Below are positions 28,493 through 36,834 of a stretch of 64,000 nucleotides of DNA, piece by piece; position 1 is the first letter of the stretch; each line of letters starts with the position of its first letter. Origin of the DNA: Methylomonas sp. MK1 (GTDB lineage Bacteria > Pseudomonadota > Gammaproteobacteria > Methylococcales > Methylomonadaceae). The DNA lies in contig NZ_AQOV01000001.1 of assembly GCF_000365425.1 (NCBI RefSeq), positions 2,480,001-2,544,000 on the forward strand, in the 5' to 3' direction. The notes beneath the pieces are model-generated. The model was not told where the DNA came from. It saw only the letters and a program-made list of their open reading frames with translations, and ran no database searches. Made by a program: the position numbers and the translations under genes.

Positions 28493-29602
28493 CTAAGCTT
28501 GCCGCAGCCGGCCATAACTCCAATAAGCGGCACACGCGCCTTCCGACGATACCATGCACGAGCCCATCGGGTTTTCCGGGGTGCAGACCGTACCCAGCAA
28601 TTTGCAATCTTGTGGTTTTTTCGCGCCGCGCAGGATGGCTGGGCATTCGCAGCCTTTCACATCGCTGGCTTTGATAGCCGGCATCTCGAAGCGCTGTTCG
28701 GCGTCGAAGTTGGCAAACCCGGCTTGTAATTTCAATGCGCTATTCGGAATCAGTCCCAGACCGCGCCATTCAAATTGCGGACGTAGCTCAAACACCTCCG
28801 CCATCAAGGTTTGCGCTTTGACGTTGCCGTCGCGCGTCACGGCCCGGCTGTATTCGTTTTCCACTTCATGCCGGCCATCGTTGAGTTGCCGAATCAGCAT
28901 CAGTGAAGACTGCATCACGTCTAAGGGCTCGAAACCGGCAATGACGATGGGTTTGGCGTAATGTTCAGAGAAGGTCTCGTAGGGTTTGCTACCGATCACG
29001 CTGCTGACGTGTGAAGGCCCGAGAAAAGCGTCGATAGCCACAGGTTCCGGCGCATCCAGAATGGCCTTCATTGCAGACGGGGTGAGTACATGGTTGCAAA
29101 ACACCGAAAAATTAGTCAGCCCTTCGGCCTGTGCCTGTTTAATGGCAACGGCAGTCGGCGGCGTAGTGGTCTCAAAACCAATCGCAAAAAACACCACTTG
29201 CCGGTCCGGGTTATCCCGGGCGATTTTCAAGGCGTCCTGGGTAGAATAAACCATGCGAATATCGCCGCCGGCCGCCTTGGCCTTCAGCAAACTCTTCCGT
29301 TCGGAAGCGGGCACCCGCATCAGATCCGCATAAGTGCAGAGAATCACATCCTGCTGTTCCACCAACTGCATCGCGTTGTCGATGCGTCCCGTCGGCAGCA
29401 CACACACCGGGCAACCGGGACCGTGAATGAACTCGACATTGCTGGGCATTAAATCCTGTACGCCATAACGAAAAATCGCATGGGTATGGCCGCCACAAAA
29501 CTCCATTAGCCGGTAGTGCCGATCAGGATTAACGGTTTGGGCAATGACCTGCGCCAATTGCTTTGCTACATCATGCTGACGGAATTCGTCGATGTACTTC
29601 AT
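28493..29602 (-). CDS. hypD: Hydrogenase maturation factor HypD
   Basis: HypD, with HypC, is the scaffold on which Fe(CN)2CO is built. This 369-residue Fe-S protein has 'EFCGGHTHAIFRYG', 'HGPGCPVCVLPTGR', the 'FAIGFETTTPP' core and C-terminal cysteines ('GCECPAIL', 'CKLLGTVC', 'CMVSSEGACAAYW') for the [4Fe-4S] cluster. Its ATG overlaps the hypC stop by four bases, so the two are translationally coupled, matching their joint function. Confidence 0.97.
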   Translation of the reverse strand: MKYIDEFRQHDVAKQLAQVIAQTVNPDRHYRLMEFCGGHTHAIFRYGVQDLMPSNVEFIHGPGCPVCVLPTGRIDNAMQLVEQQDVILCTYADLMRVPASERKSLLKAKAAGGDIRMVYSTQDALKIARDNPDRQVVFFAIGFETTTPPTAVAIKQAQAEGLTNFSVFCNHVLTPSAMKAILDAPEPVAIDAFLGPSHVSSVIGSKPYETFSEHYAKPIVIAGFEPLDVMQSSLMLIRQLNDGRHEVENEYSRAVTRDGNVKAQTLMAEVFELRPQFEWRGLGLIPNSALKLQAGFANFDAEQRFEMPAIKASDVKGCECPAILRGAKKPQDCKLLGTVCTPENPMGSCMVSSEGACAAYWSYGRLRQA

Positions 29603-29826
29603 GATGCGGTTAGCCCCGCTTCGGCAAACAATGCCAAGGTTTTCAGGGCCTCGTCCTCGTCGATCTTGTTCAGGGCGTAACCCACATGCACCAGCACATA
29701 ATCACCGACTTTCACGTCATCCACCAAAGCCAGCGACACTTCGACCTTGACGCCGTCTACCGACGCCGTCGCCATCTGCGTCGCAAAATCGATATCGGTA
29801 ATTTGGGCAGGCAGGGCTAGGCACAT
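29599..29826 (-). CDS. hypC: Hydrogenase maturation chaperone HypC
   Basis: A 75-residue chaperone that binds HypD and delivers the iron centre to the large-subunit precursor. ATG 29826 is chosen because it places the essential cysteine at position 2 ('MCLALPAQI'); the frame is open further upstream but that would bury the motif. The beta-barrel part ('GVKVEVSLALVDDVKVGDYVLVHVG') is typical. A second HypC-type protein, HupF, is encoded at 37320, and is probably the one specific for the hydrogenase large subunit. Confidence 0.95.
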   Translation of the reverse strand: MCLALPAQITDIDFATQMATASVDGVKVEVSLALVDDVKVGDYVLVHVGYALNKIDEDEALKTLALFAEAGLTAS

Positions 29827-29855
29827 AGCAGTATTAAAAGTGGCGGCAAAGTTGC

Positions 29856-30683
29856 TTAAGCATACGCGATGCGCTGCAAGGCCATCTCGGCGCGCAGCCA
29901 CGTTAGCCAGTTGTCCATGCCTTCGCCGGTTTTGGCCGATAGCGACAAAACCTTGATGCGCGGGTTAACTTGTTTCGCGTATTGAATACATTGGGCGCTA
30001 TCAAAGTCCAGGTAAGGCAACAAATCGGTTTTGTTTAAGATCATCAAATCGGCGGCGTGAAACATATCCGGGTATTTGATCGGTTTATCTTCGCCTTCGG
30101 TGACCGACAATATCACCACTTTATGCGCTTCGCCCAAGTCAAAAGCCGATGGACACACCAAATTGCCGACGTTTTCGATAAACAACAAACTATGCTCGGG
30201 TAGATTCAAACTTTCCAGGCCATGACCGACCCGATGCGCGTCCAGATGACAGCCCTTGCCGGTATTGATTTGTAGCGCCGGCACGCCAGTAGCTCGGATG
30301 CGGTCGGCGTCGCGGGCGGTTTGTTGGTCACCTTCGATCACCGCGATGCTCAACTCGTCTTTCAATCGCAGAATGGTTTCGGTCAGCAGCGTGGTTTTGC
30401 CGGAGCCGGGACTGGACACCAGATTCAAAGCCAGCATCCCGCGTTCGCTGAAATAGTGGCGGTTTTCGTCGGCGTAGCGGTTATTTTTGGCCAGAATATC
30501 CTGCTCGATCTGCACCATCCGCGCCTGAGTCAGACCGGGAGCATGTGAATGTTCTGCAGTATGTTCGTGATGATGGTGATGTCCATGCTCGTGACTGTGG
30601 TGGTGATCATGAGCATGCTCGTGATCGTGTGGTTCGTCGTGCGAGTGGGTATGGCCCTCGCCGCAGCCGCATACGCCGCACAT
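29856..30683 (-). CDS. hypB: Hydrogenase nickel incorporation GTPase HypB
   Basis: A GTPase that with HypA inserts nickel into the large subunit. The 275 residues start with a high-affinity metal motif '[11 protein letters not shown]', then about 45 residues very rich in histidine (about 12-50) that can store nickel, as in HypB proteins of rhizobia. The G domain follows: P-loop '[11 protein letters not shown]', '[13 protein letters not shown]', '[11 protein letters not shown]'. Its start shares one base with the hypA stop. Confidence 0.97.
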   Translation of the reverse strand: MCGVCGCGEGHTHSHDEPHDHEHAHDHHHSHEHGHHHHHEHTAEHSHAPGLTQARMVQIEQDILAKNNRYADENRHYFSERGMLALNLVSSPGSGKTTLLTETILRLKDELSIAVIEGDQQTARDADRIRATGVPALQINTGKGCHLDAHRVGHGLESLNLPEHSLLFIENVGNLVCPSAFDLGEAHKVVILSVTEGEDKPIKYPDMFHAADLMILNKTDLLPYLDFDSAQCIQYAKQVNPRIKVLSLSAKTGEGMDNWLTWLRAEMALQRIAYA

Positions 30684-31024
30684 TACTCTACCTCCAGTTC
30701 TTTAATTCGCATTTGATCGCCATCGACGATCTGTAATTGATGACTGCCGCAGTGTGGACATTCGTCGTATAACTGTCTCACCAGCACCTCACAGCCGCAG
30801 GGCATGCACCAAGCCACACCCGGCACGTCGATAATTTCCAAGCGGGCCTGGTCGGCCAGAGAACCTTGCATCACCACTTCAAAACTAAACTGCATCGCCT
30901 CCGGCTCCACGCCCGACAAGGCGCCGATCTCTAGCCACACGGTTTTGACTTTGGCAAATTGCTGGGCTTTGGCCTGTTGTTCGATAATCTGTAACACGCT
31001 CTCGCAGAGCGACATTTCGTGCAT
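30683..31024 (-). CDS. hypA: Hydrogenase nickel incorporation protein HypA
   Basis: Nickel metallochaperone of 113 residues. His2 in '[13 protein letters not shown]' is the nickel ligand. The zinc site is formed by 'CMPCG' and 'CPHCGSHQ' in the C-terminal half. It works with HypB, encoded immediately downstream with a one-base overlap. It follows hupK by 19 bases, linking the hup and hyp halves of the operon. Confidence 0.96.
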   Translation of the reverse strand: MHEMSLCESVLQIIEQQAKAQQFAKVKTVWLEIGALSGVEPEAMQFSFEVVMQGSLADQARLEIIDVPGVAWCMPCGCEVLVRQLYDECPHCGSHQLQIVDGDQMRIKELEVE

Positions 31025-31043
31025 GATGATTGCTCTGTAAATT

Positions 31044-32201
31044 TCAGTTTTCCGGCATCAAAATCAGTCGGTATTGCACGCAAGGATCGACCGCATTTAT
31101 CAGCCATTCCGCCTGCTGCCGCAAACCATCGACATCGTCCGCTTGCAAAGACTTTAAATCTTGGGCCAGCACGCCATCGGGGTGAAAATTCCATTCGGTC
31201 GGCGCCACTATGCGGTAATCGTACACCCGGCCCTGACGTAAGGCCAGGCGATGAATCAATAAGCCGCGCGCGGCTTGCAGTTGTGCCAGACCAATGCCAT
31301 CGGCGGCACACGCCGACATCGTTCCAAGCGATGGTTTTAAGCCCTGCGGGATAGCAGCCACTTCTAATAACACGGCAACAAAGCGCAGCAGCAAACCATT
31401 CCCGTAGCGGCCGTGCAAATCCGCGAGCAAGGGTGACGCTTGCTGACGACTCAATGGCGTCGTCTCAAAACAGCGGCCCTGCCACTGTGGCGTCCGACAG
31501 AAGGCCAAAGGATCTGTGTTTTGCATCTGCCTGTTCAGTTCGGCCGGATCCAATTCCGGCAAACCCAACACTGGACTGTTCCCCAGCAGCGGCCAATCGC
31601 ATTGATATACAGCATTCAATAGTTGCGCTGCCAATCCTGTATTACTGTCCAACCAGTCGCGCAAATGCACTTCGTCCGAAATCGCCAGAAACCCGCTGCG
31701 GCCTCCAGCAAAAATCGCTTGATCGATTAAGCTGGTCAATTCAACAAGCAAAGTCTGCAAAAACGGTCCGTCGATCTGCAACTGGCTATCCAGCTTAAAC
31801 GCCTCGCCATCTTTGAATAAACACGGTTTGAACTGCCTATCCAATTTCAATAGCGCCGCAAGCGCGAGCTTATCGGCAGGCTGACCCAGCAAAACCGGCC
31901 AATCCAGCAATATCCGCCAAGCATGTTCGCGGACCGTTTCCAGTTGCACCAAGCATTCCCGAGCGGCATCCGCTTCCAGCTCGGCGTCCAAGCTCAGCGC
32001 GGCGCGACAAGCCAGTAATGCGGCGTAAGCCTGGGCATTGCTACATAGGGAAAACAGCAGCGGCACCATACTCAACAGCTGTTCCGGGGTTTTGCCGCGA
32101 AACACCCGCGCCGCTTCGGGCCGAGTTGAGTCTATCTTCACCGCACCGACCTGACCGGCGCGATGCGTCAGTTCGATAGTAATCTCGCCCGCCGGCGTCA
32201 C
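31044..32201 (-). CDS. hupK: Hydrogenase assembly protein HupK (HoxV-like, large-subunit relative)
   Basis: A 385-residue protein related to the [NiFe] large subunit but without its metal ligands. The region that should hold the first CxxC reads 'LCSNAQAYAAL', and the C-terminus has 'DPCVQYRL' in place of DPCxxCxxH. HupK/HoxV proteins are assembly scaffolds for the Fe(CN)2CO centre. A GTG start directly follows the hybE stop. The identification rests on these remnants, the length and the position between hybE and hypA, which matches hupJ-hupK-hypA in rhizobia and Azotobacter. Confidence 0.85.
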   Translation of the reverse strand: MTPAGEITIELTHRAGQVGAVKIDSTRPEAARVFRGKTPEQLLSMVPLLFSLCSNAQAYAALLACRAALSLDAELEADAARECLVQLETVREHAWRILLDWPVLLGQPADKLALAALLKLDRQFKPCLFKDGEAFKLDSQLQIDGPFLQTLLVELTSLIDQAIFAGGRSGFLAISDEVHLRDWLDSNTGLAAQLLNAVYQCDWPLLGNSPVLGLPELDPAELNRQMQNTDPLAFCRTPQWQGRCFETTPLSRQQASPLLADLHGRYGNGLLLRFVAVLLEVAAIPQGLKPSLGTMSACAADGIGLAQLQAARGLLIHRLALRQGRVYDYRIVAPTEWNFHPDGVLAQDLKSLQADDVDGLRQQAEWLINAVDPCVQYRLILMPEN

Positions 32202-32663
32202 TTAAGGTCTTACCAAATTGCCGCGCAACAAATCGCGGCGGCTGATGGCTCGTGGCACGGGAACGGCTAGCAAAGCTTGCAATGCACTTTCTGCAGCCGC
32301 CACGGCCGCCGCCTGATCGGCAAATTGAAACATCGGCGAAAATAGCGAACATTGCGCGTAGCGCCCCAATTGCCCTTCGTCAGCGACGACAAATTCGAAA
32401 CTGCCGTACGGAAAAGCCTGGTCAAACTTGCTTCCTGGCGCTTGCGCCGGCCATTGGCTATCCTCGACTGGCAGCAGTAACAGATTCATAAACCAGGGCG
32501 TAATCAACACCCCCACCCAATCGGCGTTGTAGCGGTTAAACCCTAGAGCGCGCACCGCTAATGCCGGATTCAGCACCGGCATTTCGCGCATCCGTTGGGC
32601 CAGGATATCGTTAAACACAGCGTCCAGCATTTGCCGAATCTGCTCACCGTCCTGCCAGTGCAT
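32202..32663 (-). CDS. hupJ: [NiFe]-hydrogenase assembly chaperone, HybE family (HupJ)
   Basis: About 153 residues from ATG 32663 (MHWQDGEQIRQMLDAVF). HybE/HupJ/HoxT chaperones bind the hydrogenase small subunit or hold back Tat export until maturation. Recognisable family stretches are 'MPVLNPALAVRALGF', 'GVLITPWFMNLLLLP', and 'FPYGSFEFVV'. The start lies two bases after the hupI stop; the frame is open upstream but would overlap hupI entirely. The N-terminus is therefore chosen by context. Confidence 0.88.
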   Translation of the reverse strand: MHWQDGEQIRQMLDAVFNDILAQRMREMPVLNPALAVRALGFNRYNADWVGVLITPWFMNLLLLPVEDSQWPAQAPGSKFDQAFPYGSFEFVVADEGQLGRYAQCSLFSPMFQFADQAAAVAAAESALQALLAVPVPRAISRRDLLRGNLVRP

Positions 32664-32665
32664 AC

Positions 32666-32887
32666 TTAGTCGTCCAGCACCAAAAAGCCTTGTTTGGGCG
32701 CGCCGCATTGCGGGCAACTCCAATGCTCAGGCAAGTCGGCAAAGGCGGTACCGGGCGGCATTTGCCAAACGGCATCGCCCTCGGCCGGGTCGTAGACATG
32801 CCAGCAAATCTTGCATTCCAGCTTGGCCTCGGGAGGCAAGCGCGAGGCATCGCCACCGTAAGCCCCGGCAAAGAAGTCTTCGCTCAC
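32666..32887 (-). CDS. hupI: Rubredoxin HupI
   Basis: A 73-residue rubredoxin with two CxxC knuckles ('LECKICWHVYDP' and 'WSCPQCGAPKQGF'). Starting at GTG 32887 gives a GTGA overlap with the hupH stop and a sensible N-terminus (VSEDFFAG). HupI-type rubredoxins are needed for hydrogenase made under oxygen, probably protecting the small-subunit Fe-S clusters during assembly. Often fused to HybE in other bacteria; here the two are separate genes. Confidence 0.93.
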   Translation of the reverse strand: MSEDFFAGAYGGDASRLPPEAKLECKICWHVYDPAEGDAVWQMPPGTAFADLPEHWSCPQCGAPKQGFLVLDD

Positions 32888-33732
32888 AAATACACCTGCA
32901 AAATTTCCTGCAAACGCTGGTGGCTGTCGGCAATGTCTTCCGCCGACGCGCACGCCACATTCGGCACGTCGCTAACTTCCAGGGTATTGAGAATCAGCGT
33001 GTCTTGCGAATTAAAATACCGCACCCACCAGACGTTGCGGGTGGCGGTAGCGTCGATCCGGCAGTTACCGTAACCGCGCGACAAAATCGTCACCGCCCCC
33101 TTGCCCAAGCGTTGCTCCAAAAACACCAAATCCTGCTCGGTTTGCGGCAGCAAACTCAAGTTGATGATATGCGCTTCGGCACCGGGATGATACTCGGCGA
33201 TCTTGGCATTCAATTCCGCCAACAACGGCGGTGCGTTCATCACCCCTTCCGGCAACGCGCTCATGTCAGTATCGATATGCTTGGCGGCATCGGCAAATGC
33301 GGTTTGCAGGATGGCTTGGGGAATGATGCCGACTTCCAATGTATCGGTAACGATCTGCTTTTGCGCGTCGAGGCGTTGCGAACGCCAGACACCGGCCAGC
33401 ACCGATTCCTGAATCCGCAGAGTTTGCGCGCCTTTACAGAGCATGCTGACCTCGCCTTCGCCGAGCAGTTCGTCTACGAACTGACGATTGGTTTGGTCCA
33501 GGCTTATCAAATCTATGGTTTGGCTGTTTGCCGGGAACGTTGCCAAATCCTCCTCAAGCTGCTGCAACGCGGTTTTGGCCTGCGCCAGATCAGCCGCGTT
33601 CAAGTCCACCGAAATCGTCGGCATCCGGTAGGTGGCCATTTCTTCCGGCATTGCCAGATAGTCGAGTTCGACGCCGTCTTCCTCGGCGGGTTGGCTGCCT
33701 TGGCCGAAAATTGGGAGAGATATACTGGTCAT
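32884..33732 (-). CDS. hupH: Hydrogenase expression/formation protein HupH (HyaF-like)
   Basis: A 282-residue protein from ATG 33732 (MTSISLPIFGQG). The family segments 'LLGEGEVSMLC', 'AEYHPGAEAHIINLSLLPQT', 'GRGAVTILSRGYGNCRI'-like (here G-K-G-A-V-T) and 'WWVRYFNSQDTLILNTLEV' are typical of HupH/HyaF, an assembly factor for the small-subunit clusters. The gene normally follows hupG directly; here about 3.2 kb of inserted material lies between them, so its transcription now has to cross the island or start inside it. Confidence 0.9.
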   Translation of the reverse strand: MTSISLPIFGQGSQPAEEDGVELDYLAMPEEMATYRMPTISVDLNAADLAQAKTALQQLEEDLATFPANSQTIDLISLDQTNRQFVDELLGEGEVSMLCKGAQTLRIQESVLAGVWRSQRLDAQKQIVTDTLEVGIIPQAILQTAFADAAKHIDTDMSALPEGVMNAPPLLAELNAKIAEYHPGAEAHIINLSLLPQTEQDLVFLEQRLGKGAVTILSRGYGNCRIDATATRNVWWVRYFNSQDTLILNTLEVSDVPNVACASAEDIADSHQRLQEILQVYL

Positions 33733-34247
33733 TTTTTGGTGGTTTGTTGAATTAAGTTTGTTGGCTGGATAAGCGAAGTGCATCCGGCATTGGGTTGTTG
33801 GTTTATTTGGTGTCGCTATCGCGGTTTATTTTGATGTCTGGTCTCGGCCCGACAGCCGAAATACTTTCTTTTGCGTGGCCAAAAGAAAGTATTCAAAGAA
33901 AAGGCCACCCGACATTCCGCCTTAATCCTGCGCTTTACGAAAACCATCCATGGTTTTCGCCCTTCGGGCCAGCCTATCGGCTGTTCAAATTTGCTCCAGG
34001 CAAATTTGTCGCTTTTGGCGAGGGTTTTCGGAAGGGCCATCCCTGGCCCTCCGAAAACGAGCGGCATCCCTGCCGCTCCCCTATCGGGCTAATCTCGCCA
34101 AAAGCTGCGATGCTCGGGGCGAAATAACGGGACCACCCCCCAAAATCTAAGGAAATGAATGTGAGCAAATGGAGCTGCAGCACACGAAAGCATACGAGAC
34201 CTGTAAAAATAATTGGCACTCATTCGATTAAAGCAGGCGATGCAATA
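33733..34247. other. 515-base gap filled mostly by repeat copy A
   Basis: Apart from the repeat, 33733-33804 is short upstream sequence of hupH, and 34133-34247 is AT-richer sequence leading into the broken nuclease gene. No gene is supported. Confidence 0.5.
33805..34132. repeat. Dispersed intergenic repeat, copy A (inverted to copy B)
   Basis: 328 bases that are nearly identical, in reverse complement, to 35858-36112. Both outer ends read ATTTGGTGTCGC inward. The repeat is full of nested hairpins, for example ATACTTTCTTTT/AAAAGAAAGTAT (12 pairs) around GCGTGGCC. Copy A has about 73 extra bases in the middle compared with copy B. Open frames inside it are artefacts. Confidence 0.85.
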
Positions 34248-34907
34248 TTAAGTTCTAACACCTTGGAACTTTTGTTTCAATAATTCAACACTCATCTCCA
34301 ACTCCTCTTGTAAGTGCTTAGGGAGAGTTTGTTGAGTATACGGCGGCATTTGCAAGAGCTTTCCAGCCGAAAAAACAGAATGATGTGAATATTGGTTAAA
34401 CTCCACCACTTTTTCAAAGAACCCACAAAAAGTCTCTACCCCTTGCACAACCAATTCCACAAGAGAATCAATATCTTTTAAGGTTAAAATCCATATTGGC
34501 AACGGATCATCATAGTCCTCAATTAACGTTTGCACATCACCAATCCACAAATCGTCATTTGTAACAATAATTCGAAAGCAGATAGAATTTTTAAAAACAG
34601 AGAGAGCTGCGCATTTACTTCTTGTACTATCAAGCTGATTCTTAGCTTTAAGTATTGTGCCTTTCAATTTAGCTTTCAAGGTTTCGGGAGCAGAGTCAGT
34701 TGGAATTGCTTTCGTTAGCGATTTATTTTTTACTTCAAATAATAAATACGCTTTAGGCTCTATTATCATGAAATCGCATACCTTAAGATCTTTTCCAATT
34801 AATTCTTGTATTTGAGATTCGTTAAGATAACTCGCTCCGCTTCTTTTAAAGCCAAAGTCAACATATCTAGAAATTATCTCGTCATAGCTCTGTCGAAGAC
34901 TAATATC
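34248..34907 (-). CDS. 3' part of split nuclease-like gene (PD-(D/E)XK-like core)
   Basis: This is the piece after the internal TAA. It contains 'LIGKDLKVCDF' and 'AYLLFEVKNKSL', the likely D and ExK residues of a nuclease fold, followed by an acidic and Leu-rich tail of about 150 residues. The only standard start is ATG 34769 (173 aa), which would lose the Asp. Expression as a whole domain would need readthrough or a non-standard start. No family name can be given with certainty. Confidence 0.5.
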   Translation of the reverse strand, partial: DISLRQSYDEIISRYVDFGFKRSGASYLNESQIQELIGKDLKVCDFMIIEPKAYLLFEVKNKSLTKAIPTDSAPETLKAKLKGTILKAKNQLDSTRSKCAALSVFKNSICFRIIVTNDDLWIGDVQTLIEDYDDPLPIWILTLKDIDSLVELVVQGVETFCGFFEKVVEFNQYSHHSVFSAGKLLQMPPYTQQTLPKHLQEELEMSVELLKQKFQGVRT

Positions 34908-35702
34908 TTAATTTTCTAGCCAATCTCCCATTAAGTTTTCAAAATACCTTCTTAAACAAGGCCTTCCAAATGGAATTACTGCATTTTCATGGCTAATACA
35001 GGGCGTCTTATAAAAAGGTGTCGGCTGATACCATTCGTCAAGTTCAATTATCCGTTGAGACAAAGCTATATGTAAATTTTCTTCTGTCAAAGCTATTGAA
35101 CTTAAAAAAATACATAACTCATCTTCCGAATAAAATGGTTTAAGTTCTTTAAAATAGTGATAATTGAACCATGGCGTTTCACTAATTGAGCGAGACCAAA
35201 ACATCAAGCCAATTTCGCAGTACTTATCGATTGGCATGCCAGCTTTTTTATCAAGAAATGATAAGAGCTTGCTATTTTTCTCAAGTCTTTTAATTAAATA
35301 AATCTGCAAAATAAAAGCATGATGATCTAGATGAGTTTGCCATGGCATTTGCGGCAAAAAAATCTGCCTCACAAATAGCTTTACTGACTTAATATTTTGA
35401 TTTTTTGAGAACAGATCGTCTATAGAATTCCATGCAAAATTTGCAAGTATTTTTACGTCTACTTCATTAGCTGATTTCTCACCATAAAAACAAGCCTTGT
35501 CAGACAAAAGCCATATTGCCAACCTCTCTACTACCCAAGGAAGACCAGATAAGTCTTCTACCATCTCATTCGAGATAGGTCTATTTAAATAACGTAATAT
35601 CGCATCAAGTAATCCATTAAAATTAAATTGACGCATTTTATTTCGGATTGGTTTAATGGCCTGAGCATATGAGCTATCAATTGGACGTTTTCCAATTTCC
35701 AT
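34908..35702 (-). CDS. 5' part of split nuclease-like gene
   Basis: 264 residues from ATG 35702 (MEIGKRPIDSSYAQ; a TTG at 35711 is possible), mainly helical and polar. The last part, 'SHENAVIPFGRPCLRRYFENLMGDWLEN', looks like the linker into a nuclease domain and stops abruptly at TAA. I recognise no named domain. Codon use and base composition (AT-rich) differ sharply from the hydrogenase genes on both sides, which points to horizontal origin. Confidence 0.55.
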   Translation of the reverse strand: MEIGKRPIDSSYAQAIKPIRNKMRQFNFNGLLDAILRYLNRPISNEMVEDLSGLPWVVERLAIWLLSDKACFYGEKSANEVDVKILANFAWNSIDDLFSKNQNIKSVKLFVRQIFLPQMPWQTHLDHHAFILQIYLIKRLEKNSKLLSFLDKKAGMPIDKYCEIGLMFWSRSISETPWFNYHYFKELKPFYSEDELCIFLSSIALTEENLHIALSQRIIELDEWYQPTPFYKTPCISHENAVIPFGRPCLRRYFENLMGDWLEN

Positions 35703-35759
35703 AATCAACAACTTCTTATAGGTTTGTGGGAGTTCACTAGACTGGGCAAAACAACATGA

Positions 35760-35788
35760 AACCCAGCAAAATAGGCCAAAGCTGGGTT
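35760..35788. terminator. Hairpin upstream of the nuclease-like gene
   Basis: AACCCAGC (35760-35767) and GCTGGGTT (35781-35788) pair perfectly. No T-tract follows on either strand, so a terminator role is uncertain. Confidence 0.35.
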
Positions 35789-35857
35789 TACACTACCGTT
35801 CCAACCCAGCCTACCAAAAAATCTTTGCTGCGCACAATAACCGTTGGAGTGGACTGT

Positions 35858-36112
35858 TCCCGTTATTCCGCCCCGAGCATCGCAGCTTTTGGCGAGATTA
35901 GCCCGCAGGGGAGCGGCAGGGATGCCGCTCGTTTTCGGAGGGGCTGGGAAGCCCCTTCCGAAAACCCTCGCCAAAAGCGAGAAGCGCAGGATTAAGGCGG
36001 AATGTCGGGTGGCCTTTTCTTTGAATACTTTCTTTTGGCCACGCAAAAGAAAGTATTTCGGCTGTCGGGCCGAGACCCGACATCAAAATAAACCGCGATA
36101 GCGACACCAAAT
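35858..36112. repeat. Dispersed intergenic repeat, copy B (inverted to copy A)
   Basis: 255 bases, reverse complement of copy A at 33805-34132 with a few mismatches and lacking about 73 central bases. It ends four bases before the ccdB stop codon. Together the copies frame the nuclease-like gene, as the ends of a composite unit might. No target duplication was found at the outer edges. Confidence 0.85.
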
Positions 36113-36115
36113 CAA

Positions 36116-36433
36116 TCAAAACCCCTGAAACAAAAAATCCAACGCTGCCCCAACCTCAAACCGCTGCGCTTCCAACGACATCACGGGTGATTTCAAAATC
36201 CGCGCCGGAACAGCTGCCAATTTCGGCGTTTCCAACACACACTCAAGACCATCGACCACCACAATCGGGCTCAAATTAATGGGTAATTTGACTGCCGGAA
36301 AGCGATCAAGCCGGCGCAGCGGTACGACGACTCGGCTGTCCAAAGAATTCAAGACATCGCTTTGCACATCCAGCAGATACGGTACGTCGTCGGACGTTGT
36401 ACTGCTATTGCGGTAAACATCGAAACGCGCCAT
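36116..36433 (-). CDS. ccdB: Type II toxin CcdB
   Basis: A 105-residue CcdB-family gyrase poison. It starts 'MARFDVYRN', has 'VPYLLDVQSDVLNSLDSRVVVPL' and 'LPINLSPIVVVDG', and ends in a hydrophobic 'ALDFLFQGF' tail, where CcdB of plasmid F ends in the residues needed for gyrase binding (W-G-I). Here the end is Q-G-F, so the key Trp is replaced; poisoning activity is therefore uncertain. It lies one base after ccdA and only four bases from repeat copy B. Confidence 0.88.
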   Translation of the reverse strand: MARFDVYRNSSTTSDDVPYLLDVQSDVLNSLDSRVVVPLRRLDRFPAVKLPINLSPIVVVDGLECVLETPKLAAVPARILKSPVMSLEAQRFEVGAALDFLFQGF

Positions 36434-36434
36434 G

Positions 36435-36674
36435 TCAGAAAGACCGCCATTCGTCTAGCGGCAAACCGTCTTGCTCAATCGTTTGGTTGTAGGCTGCGAT
36501 AAACTCGGCATGCTCTTGCTGCCAACGCCTTTCTCTTTCGCCGCGCACCAACTCGCGCAGGTGTCGGTCGCAGGCCTGCGAAATATTGATATTCAATGCC
36601 TTGGCCTCGGCCAGCACATCGGCAGACAAGGTGATATTGGTGGCTTTCTTTGTTGCGCTATTCGTGACTGCCAT
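36435..36674 (-). CDS. ccdA: Type II antitoxin CcdA
   Basis: A 79-residue antitoxin with an N-terminal ribbon-helix-helix ('KKATNITLSADVLAEAKAL') for DNA binding, a middle helix rich in Arg and Glu, and a C-terminal toxin-binding part ending 'DGLPLDEWRSF', very like F-plasmid CcdA. Together with ccdB it should form an addiction module. It probably represses its own promoter, and a perfect dyad lies just upstream (36713-36741). Confidence 0.92.
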   Translation of the reverse strand: MAVTNSATKKATNITLSADVLAEAKALNINISQACDRHLRELVRGERERRWQQEHAEFIAAYNQTIEQDGLPLDEWRSF

Positions 36675-36712
36675 GATGTTGTCTCCATGAATATGGCTTT
36701 AGTATGCGCATT

Positions 36713-36741
36713 GTACTCCAACATAAAGACTGTTGGAGTAC
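36713..36741 (-). promoter_or_regulatory. Perfect dyad upstream of ccdA (candidate CcdA operator)
   Basis: GTACTCCAACA (36713-36723) and TGTTGGAGTAC (36731-36741) flank a 7-base centre, 39 bases before the ccdA ATG. On the minus strand a TACAAT -10-like box overlaps the arm nearest the gene. CcdA-type antitoxins bind such dyads to autoregulate. Confidence 0.55.
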
Positions 36742-36834
36742 TGCGCAATAGTGACACCAAATTGTTAAAGAGCCGGTGAGAACTTAATCCTCGACCAAAA
36801 AGCGCGCTAGCCAGAAAACTGGCTTTTGGCTTCG

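Larger units (their letters stand above)
34248..35702 (-). pseudogene. Nuclease-like gene split by one in-frame TAA
   Basis: Two open frames (34908-35702 and the frame ending at 34248) are in the same reading frame, separated only by TAA at 34908-34910. After the TAA the frame continues without ATG, GTG or TTG for 46 codons (D-I-S-L-R-Q-S-Y-D-E...) to the ATG at 34769. Joined, they give about 484 codons. A PD-(D/E)XK-like site spans the second part: helix 'ESQIQELIGK', Asp in 'KVCDFMI', then 'LFEVKNK'. The Asp lies upstream of ATG 34769, so that ATG cannot be the natural start of a complete domain. The region is visibly AT-rich and bounded by inverted repeats, suggesting acquired and now broken DNA. 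Confidence 0.7.

Noticed and set aside
33974..34219. Open frames inside repeat copy A (and 35898-36119 in copy B)
   Set aside because: They read through hairpin-rich repeats; similar translations are a known annotation artefact and no domain is visible.
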